Shown here: positions 50,501 to 61,301 of the stretch, piece by piece
How the letters are laid out: every line of letters begins with the position of its first letter
Position numbering within the stretch: position 1 is the first letter of the stretch
Source: Ancylostoma caninum
Taxonomy: Eukaryota; Nematoda; Chromadorea; Rhabditida; Ancylostomatidae
Length of the DNA stretch: 64,000 nt
Direction: 5' to 3'
Assembly: GCA_037903475.1 (NCBI GenBank)
Contig: JBAJFG010000437.1
Coordinates: 186,001 to 250,000, forward strand
Program-made: the position numbers and the translations under genes
The notes under the pieces: model-generated
Database searches by the model: none
What the model saw: only the letters and a program-made list of their open reading frames with translations
What the model was told of the DNA's origin: nothing

Positions 50501-52177
50501 GTCTGACGCACGCACGCACCCAGCAAAAATTGTTTTTATAAAGTGTGTAACGTGGTAAATTCGTCATTATTTAATTACAGGCTTAACATGTCCCTCGGTC
50601 CAACAAGTCGGCGGTGCTGTAGACTACAGTGACGGCCCCTTCTCTACGGCACATCCTTCAGGATCAACTGCCACACTGCTCTGTAATAGTGGAGTTCCTA
50701 TTGGTGAGGTTTGAACAAAATTGAGCTAAGTATACTGACACTAAAACTGTGATTGAGATGCATATAAGTCACAAGGAATAAATTTTATGCTCGAAATAGA
50801 AAATTGCCTCGTTGCAACTAAGGTTACATGTTGTTGAGGCTCACACTCACATTTCCTGCTTGCATTCGTTGTTTCGTGGATATTTTAGTCCACAATAGTG
50901 ATGCTATATCCTTCACCTGCCAGAACCTCTTTAACACCTTAAAAATAAAAGAAAATGAAGTAAAAATGACATTTTTTATTGCTGTCGTCTATAATGTTTT
51001 TCTGTGAGAATTTCAATCCGTGTACAGTATCGGTCACCCTTGTGCAGCCCCGCTCCCTCCCTTGGTGCCGCCTCGCAACAGCTAGACAGAACCGCTGCAA
51101 CGCGGTTTCATGGTTCTGACACGTCCAGACACAGGCCACACGGGTACTACCGGTTGTTCTTCGCCCTTACTCACCATATGACTCATGTCAGGACATGTTA
51201 GAGCGAGCAAGGCACACGATGGTACGAGCTGGCACCGAAGCGTGCTAAACGAACCAAAATCCAGGCGAAATGAGTGCGACTATAAACAGTGCAGGCAACC
51301 GAAATTTTTTCAAAGTTTTTGAAATTTTCTTGTCATAACCATGTATACATGCACCCATCGGACGAATTTGCTGCCTTGCTAGAGAAGCGGATCCTGAACA
51401 TTGGAATATTTCGCTAATAAACCTTACATCTATTCATAACCATATGAAAACGTTTAAATATCACACAATGAGAAGCTGGTCACCATTACTCTAAGAAATC
51501 ATAGCCATTTCTTTTCAGGATCAGCTTTGTCCACATGTCAGAATGGCCAATGGGTGCCAGCCATTGGAAGCTGTTCTACGACAGGGATTGGTACAACTGG
51601 CCAGTGCACCGTAGCGCCGACCACACCATTCGGGGCCACTCTTACCTACTCTTCAGGAGGAATGTTTGGTCCTTGGAACAGTGGTGAGCCCACGTCTCCT
51701 TAGCCTTGTTTGGCATTGAATCAACAGCGAGAAGGACTACTTCCCTCAGGTACCACTGCCACGATGACATGCCCGTTTGGGCAGACAGTAGTTGGCGGAG
51801 TGACAAGCACTTGCACCAATGGCTTCTGGACGGCTCTCGGTACTTGCTCAGCTACAGGTGCTAACGGTTAGTCATACGTGTTTTCTAGCGCCGCTCACCT
51901 TAGCATGGCTAATTTGCTCTGTGTCGTTCGCACCTGTGTTTGCACGATCAGCATGGCTGCTTTTGCAGGGACGGGTGGTGTATCCGCTGTATCCGCACCG
52001 CCTTGTTATCTGGGAATCCTGGCGCCATCGCACGGCAACATTACCTACTCGGACTCGCCGCCGTATCCGTCGGGCACGATCGCCACGCTGACATGTAGCA
52101 CTGGGTACACGGTGACGGGTGCTTCCACATCGAACTGCACCAGTGGCTCGTTCTCGCCGATTGGCACTTGCCAGTGA
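38505..52177 (+). CDS. large extracellular protein with 15 sushi/CCP modules, 5' end missing
   Basis: Exons read in phase: 38505-38838, 39401-39558, 39614-39773, 39841-39954, 40462-40631, 40739-40882, 42970-42990, 43146-43332, 43390-43428, 44235-44372, 44475-44540, 45192-45278, 45345-45473, 45525-45619, 46625-46766, 47021-47158, 47422-47490, 47672-47803, 48003-48089, 49156-49281, 49340-49549, 49617-49832, 49912-49992, 50581-50703, 51519-51683, 51750-51866 (or 51857), 51969-52177 (stop TGA). They encode 1218 residues. The first two encode a cysteine-bearing N-terminal region with GPHYGACAHFS and REGKILCYGWSDNGS. CCP modules fill the rest, mostly split by a phase-1 intron before the third cysteine and joined by short Gly/Ser/Thr linkers. 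A seven-codon exon encodes a furin-like site between modules 3 and 4. No start codon or signal peptide was found; one is expected upstream. No transmembrane segment is visible. Sushi arrays typically bind proteins outside the cell; the partner is unknown. Confidence 0.85.
40071..40204. repeat. palindromic MITE in sushi-gene intron
   Basis: GGGAAAATGAGGCGCG to GCCGTGATTGG on the left pairs with CCAATCACAGTGGC to CGCCCCATTTTCCC on the right around a short AT centre. The word CCATAAT occurs outside both ends. Confidence 0.75.
41086..41381. repeat. GC-rich foldback element in sushi-gene intron
   Basis: Left arm TGTACAGTGGACGGCAATGA (from 41098) and right arm TTGCCGTCCACTGTACA (to 41375) are inverted repeats. 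The pairing continues inward for about 80 bp through GCGCGACCGCGCCGCGC. A six-base interruption (ATGAAA) separates an outer pair CAGAGC/GCTCTG. Confidence 0.85.
41928..42332. mobile_element. TTAA-ended non-autonomous element, 405 bp
   Basis: TTAAAGGCAGGGG at the left and its reverse complement at the right end the element, with TTAA at 41928-41931 and 42329-42332. The interior matches the dispersed repeat at 4343-4585. It lies in the 2.1-kb intron between sushi exons 40739-40882 and 42970-42990. Confidence 0.75.
42660..42738. repeat. TACAT pentanucleotide microsatellite
   Basis: About a dozen near-perfect ACATT/TACAT units within the same sushi-gene intron. Confidence 0.9.
42970..42990 (+). 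other. seven-codon exon encoding a furin-like site
   Basis: The exon lies between TTTTTTTCAG and GTTTGT, is phase 0 on both sides and reads NSRVKRQ. R-V-K-R fits the R-X-K/R-R motif of furin/kex2-type proprotein convertases, which act in the Golgi and at the cell surface. Because the exon is symmetric it can be skipped without changing the frame, so cleavability could be controlled by splicing. It separates CCP modules 3 and 4. Confidence 0.6.
44611..45190. repeat. about 202-bp tandem repeat, three degenerate units, intronic
   Basis: Units start near 44611, 44813 and 45014, each with GCATGA..TTTGCATGA, ATTGTTGCAAATTC and AAAACTGTAAG blocks at the same spacing. It fills the intron between exons 44475-44540 and 45192-45278. 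Open frames on both strands are by-products. Confidence 0.8.
45620..46624. other. sushi-gene intron
   Basis: A 1-kb intron between two halves of module 7. It includes a GC-rich patch near 45870-45930 and a C12-13 tract at about 46269-46281. No other feature is seen. Confidence 0.6.
47215..47390. repeat. TCGA-rich degenerate repeat in intron
   Basis: TCGAATAGTCGA, ACTCGATTTTT and related words recur about every 20-25 bases; the same family as at 2449-2700. Confidence 0.65.
48140..48970. repeat. irregular repeat array in sushi-gene intron
   Basis: Variants of GTTAACAnCCnnnATTTACC and TTTACCCTGGGTAATCTC recur about every 60-120 bases, with related words at 4618-4775. A C11 tract lies near 48671. 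This explains the spurious open frames in the intron 48090-49155. Confidence 0.65.
50050..50535. repeat. diverged GCGTGCGTC-family MITE copies in intron
   Basis: The stretch 50106-50346 shows the family blocks (GCGTCAGTCGCGCGTCAGAC, GGATTTTCCATGAAAGCCGG, GACGCACGCGCGTC). A second fragment lies at 50480-50530. Both sit in the intron before exon 50581-50703. Confidence 0.65.
50704..51518. other. sushi-gene intron
   Basis: An 815-bp intron between module halves. A slightly GC-richer block at 51020-51250 may be an old element, but I found no matching ends. Confidence 0.45.
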
Positions 52178-52337
52178 TTCGCTACCTCAGTTTAGCTTTG
52201 TTGTTTGTGTCCTTCCAACTCAGTGCAATTCTTCCCGGTGTTTTTAAAAGTCCATAATATTTATTAGTTATGTCATATTTTACAATGCAAAGATTCGCAT
52301 ACGCAGCATATTGAAGTCCAGTCTCATGGATCTCATG

Positions 52338-52343
52338 AAATAA
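52338..52343 (+). terminator. polyadenylation signal of the large sushi gene
   Basis: AATAAA lies 161 bases after the TGA stop at 52177. Its position supports a genuine gene end here. Confidence 0.6.
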
Positions 52344-52847
52344 AAAATTATACTTGATGAGTCTACGTTAGCCGAACGGGTGCAAAAATATGTCAATATC
52401 GAGGATTCATAATGAAAAGGAGTTTAGCTTGTTAGCCGAACCGGGTTCTCTCGAATGTGCTAGGTAAAAAGGAACCAATAAGGCTATTTATAAAGAAAGA
52501 ATAAAGGACTAACAAAGTCCAACAAGATTTAGTCGAAGTTAAGGCGTCAGAACGCTGAATTTGGCTACCGGAGTTGGGTGTCGCGCTCTGCCTCGGCGGC
52601 AAGGGGATTTTGCCCCTTTTATCCTGACTTTTCCCACCGGGTTAATTGCGATCGTGGATTTCGTACCTTTTCTTTGCCGCCGCTTAACCATCCTCATCTG
52701 ACAAATTAGTACACATCACTCTTGAACAATGAAGAATGAGCAAATGCTCAGATACTTACAATTAGATGATCCGTCTTCATTTGTCGTGTGAGCCCCAGCA
52801 TCGCTTCCATTTGATTCTCTTTCTCTCTCTTCATCGTCATCCGAGGG

Positions 52848-53944
<1,097 letters not shown>

Positions 53945-54490
53945 CGCAATCCTTTGGGATGCGGACATCTTGAACACCAGTGCCCTACATTCTCCAGAAT
54001 ACAGAGCATGGCTGGGTCACTGCCCCAACCAGATTCATGCGTCGTTGCCCTACTTTCGTTGGCTGCTCCGCCAATTAGGGTGGAGCAGCTAAGAGGCTAT
54101 CGGCGCAGCCACAGTTTCACTGCAGAAATCTTGTCGAGGTCCGACTAGTAAATACAAAATATAAATAGTAAATACTAGATTGTGCTGTAAAGTAATATCT
54201 ATTATCTGATCAGCGACATCTAAAAGTGATCATTTTAATGCTGCCAAAACAAGTCAAATATACAGCACAATTTTTGCTCTTGCTAGTTAGATCTCGACAA
54301 GATTTTTGCAGTGAAGCGAACCCTGGCTGTGGCGGTGACCTCTTAGCCGCCCTATTGTAATTAGCGGAGCAGCCAACGAAAGTAGAGCAACAACGCATGA
54401 ATCTGGGACAGTGAGCCAGCCGTGCCCTATGTTCTGGAGAATGTAGGGCACTGGTGTTCAAGACGTCACGCACCCCAATCCTTTGAATCC
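53945..54490. repeat. inverted-repeat pair, arms about 190 bp
   Basis: 53945-54148 and 54283-54490 are diverged reverse complements. Both contain TTGAACACCAGTGCCCTACA, CATGCGT(C/T)GTTG and ATCTTGTCGAG in opposite orientation. Scattered mismatches and small gaps indicate age. Confidence 0.8.
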
Positions 54491-54689
54491 TCCTTGCCAT
54501 CAGAATCGTCGACATACGCAAAATATCTACGAGAAGCAATATGTTGTCACGATGGTTCCTGTCAGCGACTCAATCTACAACTTCAGTTAGAATGCGCATC
54601 AGTGATGCTAGAGATTACGTCATTGAAGAGATTCTACGTATATTGTAAATACCTTATCAGAGCACGACGCAGATGCCGTCCGAACTCCA

Positions 54690-55190
54690 TAACGTCCCTA
54701 TTTCGGACGTTAGTGATGCAAATTCTTGTACACGGATCTGAAACAAAGATCTGAAGCTGAACGCAAACAAACTTGAGACCTTCCAAAAAGGGTTCTCGAC
54801 AAACCCTCGGGGGTAACTATCGCTAACCACATCCGAAATGAAGCTATACGTGACAGTTGTGGATACAAGGTACGGTGAAAGAACAAATCCGAATTCGAAG
54901 AGTGCGTTAGTATGGACATGTCTGAGGGATGGACTCTACCGACACCGACGACTTTCAGACATTTCTGTGGAAGAAATGATCTATGTACAGTGTAAAGTGC
55001 AAATTGCGGAACCACAGAAAATCTGGATACGAAGCAGATCTTGAGACACTACGATGCGGTATCGCGAAGCTAAAATCATCACTGCAAGTAGTCAAGAATG
55101 GAAGCGCGTCGTCCATGCAGTTTGCACTTCGTTGGCATCTGTACCAGCTGAGAGGCCAGACCACTCCTTCACGCACAGCTGGGGGCAGCA
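54690..55190 (+). pseudogene. LINE reverse transcriptase 3' remnant
   Basis: Short blocks match the C-terminal tail common in animal LINE open frames: LVMQILVHGSET, then VTIANHIRNEAIRD, then IRIRRVR-stop-YGHV. They are separated by frameshifts and stops. No catalytic reverse transcriptase motif remains. The identification rests on recalled motif similarity to RTE/CR1-type elements. Confidence 0.55.
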
Positions 55191-55338
55191 TGTATCAGAG
55201 CTTTACTAATACAAGAATCTGCTAATATCTCAGAATCAAAAACGAGAGAAAAGTAGAAAGTCTGTGTTCAAGGCAGCATACGAATTTTCCCAAGACATTC
55301 ATCATCTTAATATTCACTAATGATCGCTGGATGTTAAG

Positions 55339-57493
55339 GCGGAGCCACCGGAACTCCTTGTACGATGCTGATCGCTCCACTGAATGGCATGATCACATAT
55401 TCTCAAGTAGGCTTCAGCTACCCATCTGGAACGACGGCAACACTGACATGCAATCTTGGCTACAGCGTTAGTGGGACATCTACCACAACCTGCCAGAGTG
55501 GAATATGGTCTCCGGCGCTTGGCCAGTGCACCTCAGGTGAGCGCTAACTTTTTGAGGACTTTGTGCCTTCTTTTCATAGATTATTTTGCTACAGGTACCT
55601 CTGGAGGAACTACTTCGCAGTGCTATGTGGGGGTGACTCCAGTAGCCAATGGATTGATTAACTACAGCAATGTACGTTCTTTCACACATTCTGGAGAGAA
55701 TTTCCTGTCCAAGCCTTGCATATTCAGGCTCAGCAGTTTGGACCATGGCCAGCAGGGTCCTCAGCTACATTGACATGCAGCGCCGGCTTCATTCCATCAG
55801 GTAAGGCTGCTGCTATAGTCTTTGAGGAGTAAGGCGCACTGATGTTGGTTTTGGTACGCATTGATTGGTTGCCGATGTCAGCAATGCGCCGCCCACAATC
55901 GATACGCATTAAATCCATTGTCAGCTCGTCGCAGCTGCTAAATGCGCTATACTCCTGGAGACGTATAGCAGTACTCTAGACGCATTCAGTAAAGCAAAAA
56001 CTCTGGACTACTGATCAAATGTGTTTCAAGGCCCTACCATCAGCACATGCTCTGGAAACGGCCAATTCTTGCCAACTACTCTCGGTCCCTGCACCTCGAC
56101 CACTTCTGGCTCTGGTACATCAGGCCTCACTTGCCCAGCTCTTCTTGCTGTTGGTGGAACGGTGAGTTTTTCTCAAGAATTGCAGAACCAGCATCAAAAT
56201 TTTTACTTTTTTGATTCCGAAAGCTTTCAGATATCGTACAGCAATGGAGGAGTTGCACCCTATCCTCAAGGAACAACAGCAACATTGTTCTGCAATCTCG
56301 GCTACACACTTTCCGGTCTTCCTACAGTAACATGTCAATCAGGGGCGTGGACACCATTCCCTGGTATGAGTTCTGCACATTTAAAGGCAGTGCAGCATAC
56401 AATTCTCATTTTCCAGACTTTCATATAATCAGAATTATGAGGATACCCTGATCACGATGACATACATGATCCTATAAGAGAGTGCAGAAAAATCCGTTTC
56501 TGAGCCTCTTGTTTTTCGAGAGAGTAAAGAGTGGGAGGAGGGGGGAAGGGATCTTGTGTGATAATAGGACTTATGCCCCCTTGCACATGTTCAACATGTT
56601 CGGCGGCATCGATCGATAACTCACGGGTACATGCATGGCGATATCGATCGATGGCAGGCGACCATGCCGAACATGTTGGAAGAGTGCTGCCAGCACACGA
56701 GGCACAAAACCCTTCACTACCTCCAAAAACAAGGCATAGAAAGCAAGGGTTTTTCTGCATTTTTATAAAAAATCACATATACCATTGTGATCAGCGTTTC
56801 ACTAAAATTCTAATGATATAAAAATCTCAGGAGCAGGAGAGCAGGACTACAGGTATTTTTTCATAGGTTTGGGCAGCTGCCTAATGAGTACACTTCAACG
56901 CCGACCTGTTGAGGCATTAGTTGTCCAGCACGACGATGCCGAAGAGCTCAAGAATTTCTGTCCAGCACCAGTAGCGTCGCCATTTGGAGAGGTTAGTATC
57001 ATATGTGGTCAAATGCCAATAAGCAGAGGATAATTAATACACGTTCTTCAGATCACTTTCTCAAAAACATCGAACTCCAGCGGGTTCCCACCAGGGACAA
57101 CAGCAGCGCTGCGTTGTACCATGGGCCGGTACATCGCAGGGCCCTCGTTCTCCACATGTTCTCATGGATCATTCCGCCCACTTCTCGGAAAATGCACGGA
57201 TGGCAAGGAAAACGCACTACCTGGAGCATGCCTGCCTCTAACGCCCCCTGTCAATGGAAGAGTTGGTTCCCATTTTTTTATGCCAATCCTGTGTGAATCC
57301 AGGAGACAGCTTGTTCCAGATCACCTACATCCAATCAGGGAAGTTGGACAACTTTGAAGTGGGTACAACGGCTCTGCTCTACTGCCTCGAGTCATTCGCC
57401 GTAACAGGACAGGCAACCGTCGTCTGCTCTAAAGACGGCTGGCAGCCTTCGAGTGGATTGGGAGAGTGCGATCCAACAATAAGGAAAATGTGA
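55339..57493 (+). CDS. five-module sushi/CCP exons, own start not found
   Basis: Eight exons join in phase: 55339-55536, 55595-55671, 55728-55800, 56031-56161, 56231-56363, 56867-56991, 57052-57261, 57320-57493 (stop TGA), giving 373 residues. Five CCP modules are encoded, for example CTMLIAPLNGMITYSQ at the start and WQPSSGLGECDPTIRKM at the end. Between modules 3 and 4 lies a less conserved acidic linker (QHDDAEELKN). Module splits differ from the big gene: several introns are phase 0 after the Gly-Thr/Glu/Asn-Ile position. The first exon begins in phase 1, and no signal-peptide exon exists in the 3.2 kb upstream, which is filled with repeats. It is thus either a gene with an unseen distant 5' exon or an alternative 3' end of the large sushi gene. 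Confidence 0.8.
56592..56679. repeat. palindromic element in intron
   Basis: CAACATGTTCGGCGGCATCG and its inverted partner ATGCCGAACATGTTGG, with ATCGATCGAT inside both arms, fold around about 30 bases. It lies in the intron 56364-56866. Confidence 0.75.
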
Positions 57494-57659
57494 AAGACTC
57501 CACAGATTCTATCAAATACGGTGTTTGTATGCAGTGTTGTCGCTCATAGATTGACCATTTTTTGTGTCTTCTCAGTATTTTTTTTCCGCCAACTGTTCAA
57601 AATAAGCGCTCGCAATATGTACATACTCAATGTCCAGTGTGAAAATTTATAATCCTTCT

Positions 57660-57665
57660 AATAAA
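57660..57665 (+). terminator. polyadenylation signal of the five-module sushi exons
   Basis: AATAAA occurs 167 bases after the stop codon at 57493. Confidence 0.55.
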
Positions 57666-58148
57666 TGTATAGAACTCTATTTGAGTAGTTCAAAAGCTTC
57701 AACATTAAGAGGAGACATGAAATTGTTAGTTTATATGTTCAAGGTTAGAGGTAGTCCTCACGGAAGTATGTACACGACCCCAAGTGTTCACTACTAACTT
57801 CAAGACAAACTGGGGACTTGATCCATAAGAAGAGGTCCGTCTGCCGACACATGCAGTAGCACAGTCGGAGTTCTAAAAGTGAAGACCTTTGTGAATATAT
57901 TGACCCAGATAATCTAACCAAATCTTTAAAATATTATTACCCATCCCATAGTCTGAATTTCGTGAGCGCATGGTCTGTGTTACTGTTACGAGGGAATAGG
58001 TCCTTCATGTCCGAAGAAGTGTTGTAATAAAAAGTTCTTTAACAGAAAAATGTGTCCAAGGATTACATCAAAACACGGTTGGATCTGATTTATGATGACT
58101 TATGCAGAAGAGTCATAACAACTCGCCGAATTTCTACATTGTATATTA

Positions 58149-59230
58149 TCAGGTTGGTGCGAAATTAATTGTCGAAACGAACACTCTAGTTCAAAATGTT
58201 GTAACTTAGCTCAATCACAACATCCTTCATCAGTTCAGTGTCCATTCAATTTGCTAAATCTTCCCTAACAATCTACGAAAATGATATGCTTCTGTAATGA
58301 AAACTGAGGTCGCAAAAATTTAAAAACTTTTGGAAGACAATTTCGGCATGCTGCAGATCAGCAATCTGCAGCCGTGACAGGTTCGCCTTTGGGACTCGGA
58401 AAAGTGATATTCAGTAACGGAAAGGTCTGAGGAATGAGGAGAATGGATGAGAACCTCGATGCCTTACTGCGCCAGTTTTTGTCGGGTGGGTGTTTAGGTG
58501 AGAGGCTTAGCGCCACCCTCGTTCCACGACTCTCCCCAACGCTTGATCGTCAGGGAACAACCTGTGGTCACGACCATGGTTAGATGAAAATCTAAGGAAG
58601 AAACATTCTCGATCGGATAACCCATTGCCCATTGGGAAGACGACTCCAAACCAAAACAAATGCAAGAATATCGCATGCCTCCGACGAAGAATGATCGAGT
58701 TTCAAGTCATTAACCATAATCACCCGAAAATTGTGTCGGCTCATGATTTGTAGCGAATTTATAAAAGCCTTCTAGAAATAGCTAGCCAGGTTATTCAAGA
58801 AATATTCGAAAGAGGAACAAAAGTCCTATCAGATAATTACATAAGTAAGGCTGGAATTGTTCAAACTGGACAGAAGCGAAAGTTTTAATTGAGCATACCC
58901 AAAACGACAATTGTTCTCGCAACAACCTAATACTTCTAAATATTTAAATATGGGGTAATAATTTTTAACAATTCGTCTGCATAGTTCCAAAGTAATGTTT
59001 CCATTTATGCATTGACGTTTCTTCTATGTATATTGCTTGTGACGTTCTGCAAAGAAACGAACGGAAATGAACTGCGAAGCGCTAGTTAGAATGTTTATGC
59101 GGCTGTTCAAATAGGATGAAAAGACCTTTTAGGTGGTCACACAAGTTTGCATGAAATTGCTCAAATTCCACAGAAAGAAAAGTTTATTTATACATACCCC
59201 AAAACGGCAATTAATTTCGCACCAACCTGA
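58149..59230. mobile_element. mariner-type TIR element, 1082 bp, no intact transposase
   Basis: TCAGGTTGGTGCGAAATTAA at the left and its reverse complement at the right are flanked by TA (58147-58148 and 59231-59232). Ends of this type belong to the Hsmar1/MADE1-like group of mariners. The inside has no readable transposase. A second, diverged copy of the right end lies at about 58866-58935. Confidence 0.85.
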
Positions 59231-59232
59231 TA

Positions 59233-59628
59233 CATACGTGTATATGTACATAGTTCAGTGGTCAGATGAATAAACGTTTCCGGGAAGGTAACGATCTATC
59301 AGCCCTTACAAAGCGGCTGACGTTTCCTAGTGTAGATAGGTATTTCTTGTCCGAGAGGCATGCCTCATTTAGAAGCTAATGTTACGAATATACATGAATA
59401 TAGATACATAAATATCTCATACTTCTAGAGGAACTTCTTGTGCTTCCACGTCAGAGCTGCGACTGGAGCTATCGTTCATAATACAGATGCAAGTGTGTCA
59501 ATCACGCATTTAGTACAAATTCCCCTTTACTTGACTTCTGTTGATCGTGAATGTCGTTCTAATTTTGTATTCAGTATAATCTGCTCTTGATGTTAGTCCA
59601 TACTAGATGCGTCCGACAGTCGCGTATA
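59233..59628. other. intergenic, nothing assigned
   Basis: AT-rich spacer between two elements. Confidence 0.45.
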
Positions 59629-59853
59629 GGCCAATTTATACTAGCTACGTGCGTCAGTCACGCATCAGTCGCACGCATCCATTTGAGAGAGATTTTCCAT
59701 GAAGACCGGTCAATACGGCATCTACATCCTCAATGAAAAGAGCGCGAGGCCGTAAACGCGTGCGTCTGAGCTGCGAATGTGATGCGACTGCATCCTATTC
59801 TTAATTATATAGCAGCACGCGCGTCAGTCGCACGCATCCAGTATAAATTGCCC
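59629..59853. repeat. GC-rich MITE, 225 bp
   Basis: Ends GGCCAATTTATACTAGCTAC and, inverted, GGGCAATTTATACTGGATGC form terminal inverted repeats. The interior has GTGCGTCAGTCACGCATCAG, GATTTTCCATGAAGACCGGT and GTCTGAGCTGCGA. It has exactly the length of the copy at 62192-62416. Confidence 0.85.
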
Positions 59854-60000
59854 TTATCAAATGCACTTATTCATTTGCGGGAAATTTTTCATGAAGGAAA
59901 GCTAAGGCGTACATGCTATGAATGACAATACCGCTCGGCCGCGACAAATAGCCTTGATGATGCAAACGTGAGCCTCATCCGCGTATGGACTGTGTCAGAG

Positions 60001-60936
60001 GTGCGTCCAGGATAAAGCACGGGGTGCGATTTAGAGCTTCCAAATACGTACCCCTTTTGCTCTCACCTGGGGGTAAACCGTATTCCTATTTTTTCATTAG
60101 TATTCGGCCTTTCTCGACCTGTAATACAAATTCAAGACACCATAGAAAAAGCTGTGAAACATGTTTAACAGGTTTGGGCATGTTGGACATACTAAATATA
60201 ACACAAAAAAGGAGGGATAAAATTGCTAGAGAACTGAACTGGTTTGAACAATCTTAGACATGTTTCAACAAGTTTTTATGTAACATTCGTGTTTTCATTC
60301 TCTGCTCCCTCTTCGTTCCGGATACTTTATGCGCATCTCTCCACCACTCCTCAATACTCTAGAGTCCACCACAGAGCGGGTGCGATGAGAGTGCGATACA
60401 CACACCTTCTCCGCATTGGTGGAAGCCACAGTAATCTTTTGCGATGGAGCGCGGAATCGTGTAGGAGCACGAAATAGCTTCACAGAGAGTTTCAGCTGAA
60501 CTTTGACGCAGTTCCTGCAATACTGAACCGATTTAACATGCGCGACTCGCACAGATGGAGTGAAACTTAGGAAATTCACCGTGATTTTTCTCCTGTGGCA
60601 ATTATTCACATTCTACATTACTGCGCCCATTAGTTATTACCCGATTTACTATGATTGGAATTTTTTGAAGTTACAATAGAGATCGTAGAGGTGTGGAACA
60701 TCTCATCCTCAACTCAAATGATGTGTTAAGGCGTGGACGCCATTTTTTTCACGATGCTTCCTGAATGGGAGCTGTTGGTTGTTTTGTCGAAGTCAGTGCA
60801 TACGTAGGATAGTGTAGAGGTTGCAAGACGAGAATTAATCATAGAGAAAAAACAAAACGCTCTTTCGCTTTGCTCCTCTGAATACGTAGGGGTGGTTTGA
60901 AATATCGCACCTGTGCTTTACCCTGGGTGCGTCTGG
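60001..60936. mobile_element. TIR element, about 0.94 kb
   Basis: GTGCGTCCAGGATAAAGCAC and GGGTGCGATTT at the left recur inverted at 60905-60936 (CGCACCTGTGCTTTACCCTG, GGTGCGTCTGG). No transposase is recognised inside. Boundaries are approximate. Confidence 0.55.
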
Positions 60937-61301
60937 GCCACTCCTTCACAGGCAATCGCATACGTACGCTCCTATTAAAATTCGAGTAAATTGCTTTATC
61001 CGCAAATTCCAAGTACATAATGATCTCTTATCACATACATTGGTAGTGATAGGTCACGGTATAAAAGTGGTGCATTGATCGGTGGTGACCATTCATATAC
61101 TCGGGTCAGCCTTTCAGGCCTAGGGCATACTACACAGCGACGCCGTCGCTGCGACCGTTCACCACCACAAGTTTTCTCACAGTGGCTCCTATGCCAGCAC
61201 GATATTCCTTGCAAACTGTGTGATAAGATATGAGAACTCGTAACACTTTGTTCTCATCATTCCCATTCATTTTCTTCACTGCGACGGTGTCGCTGTGAAG
61301 T

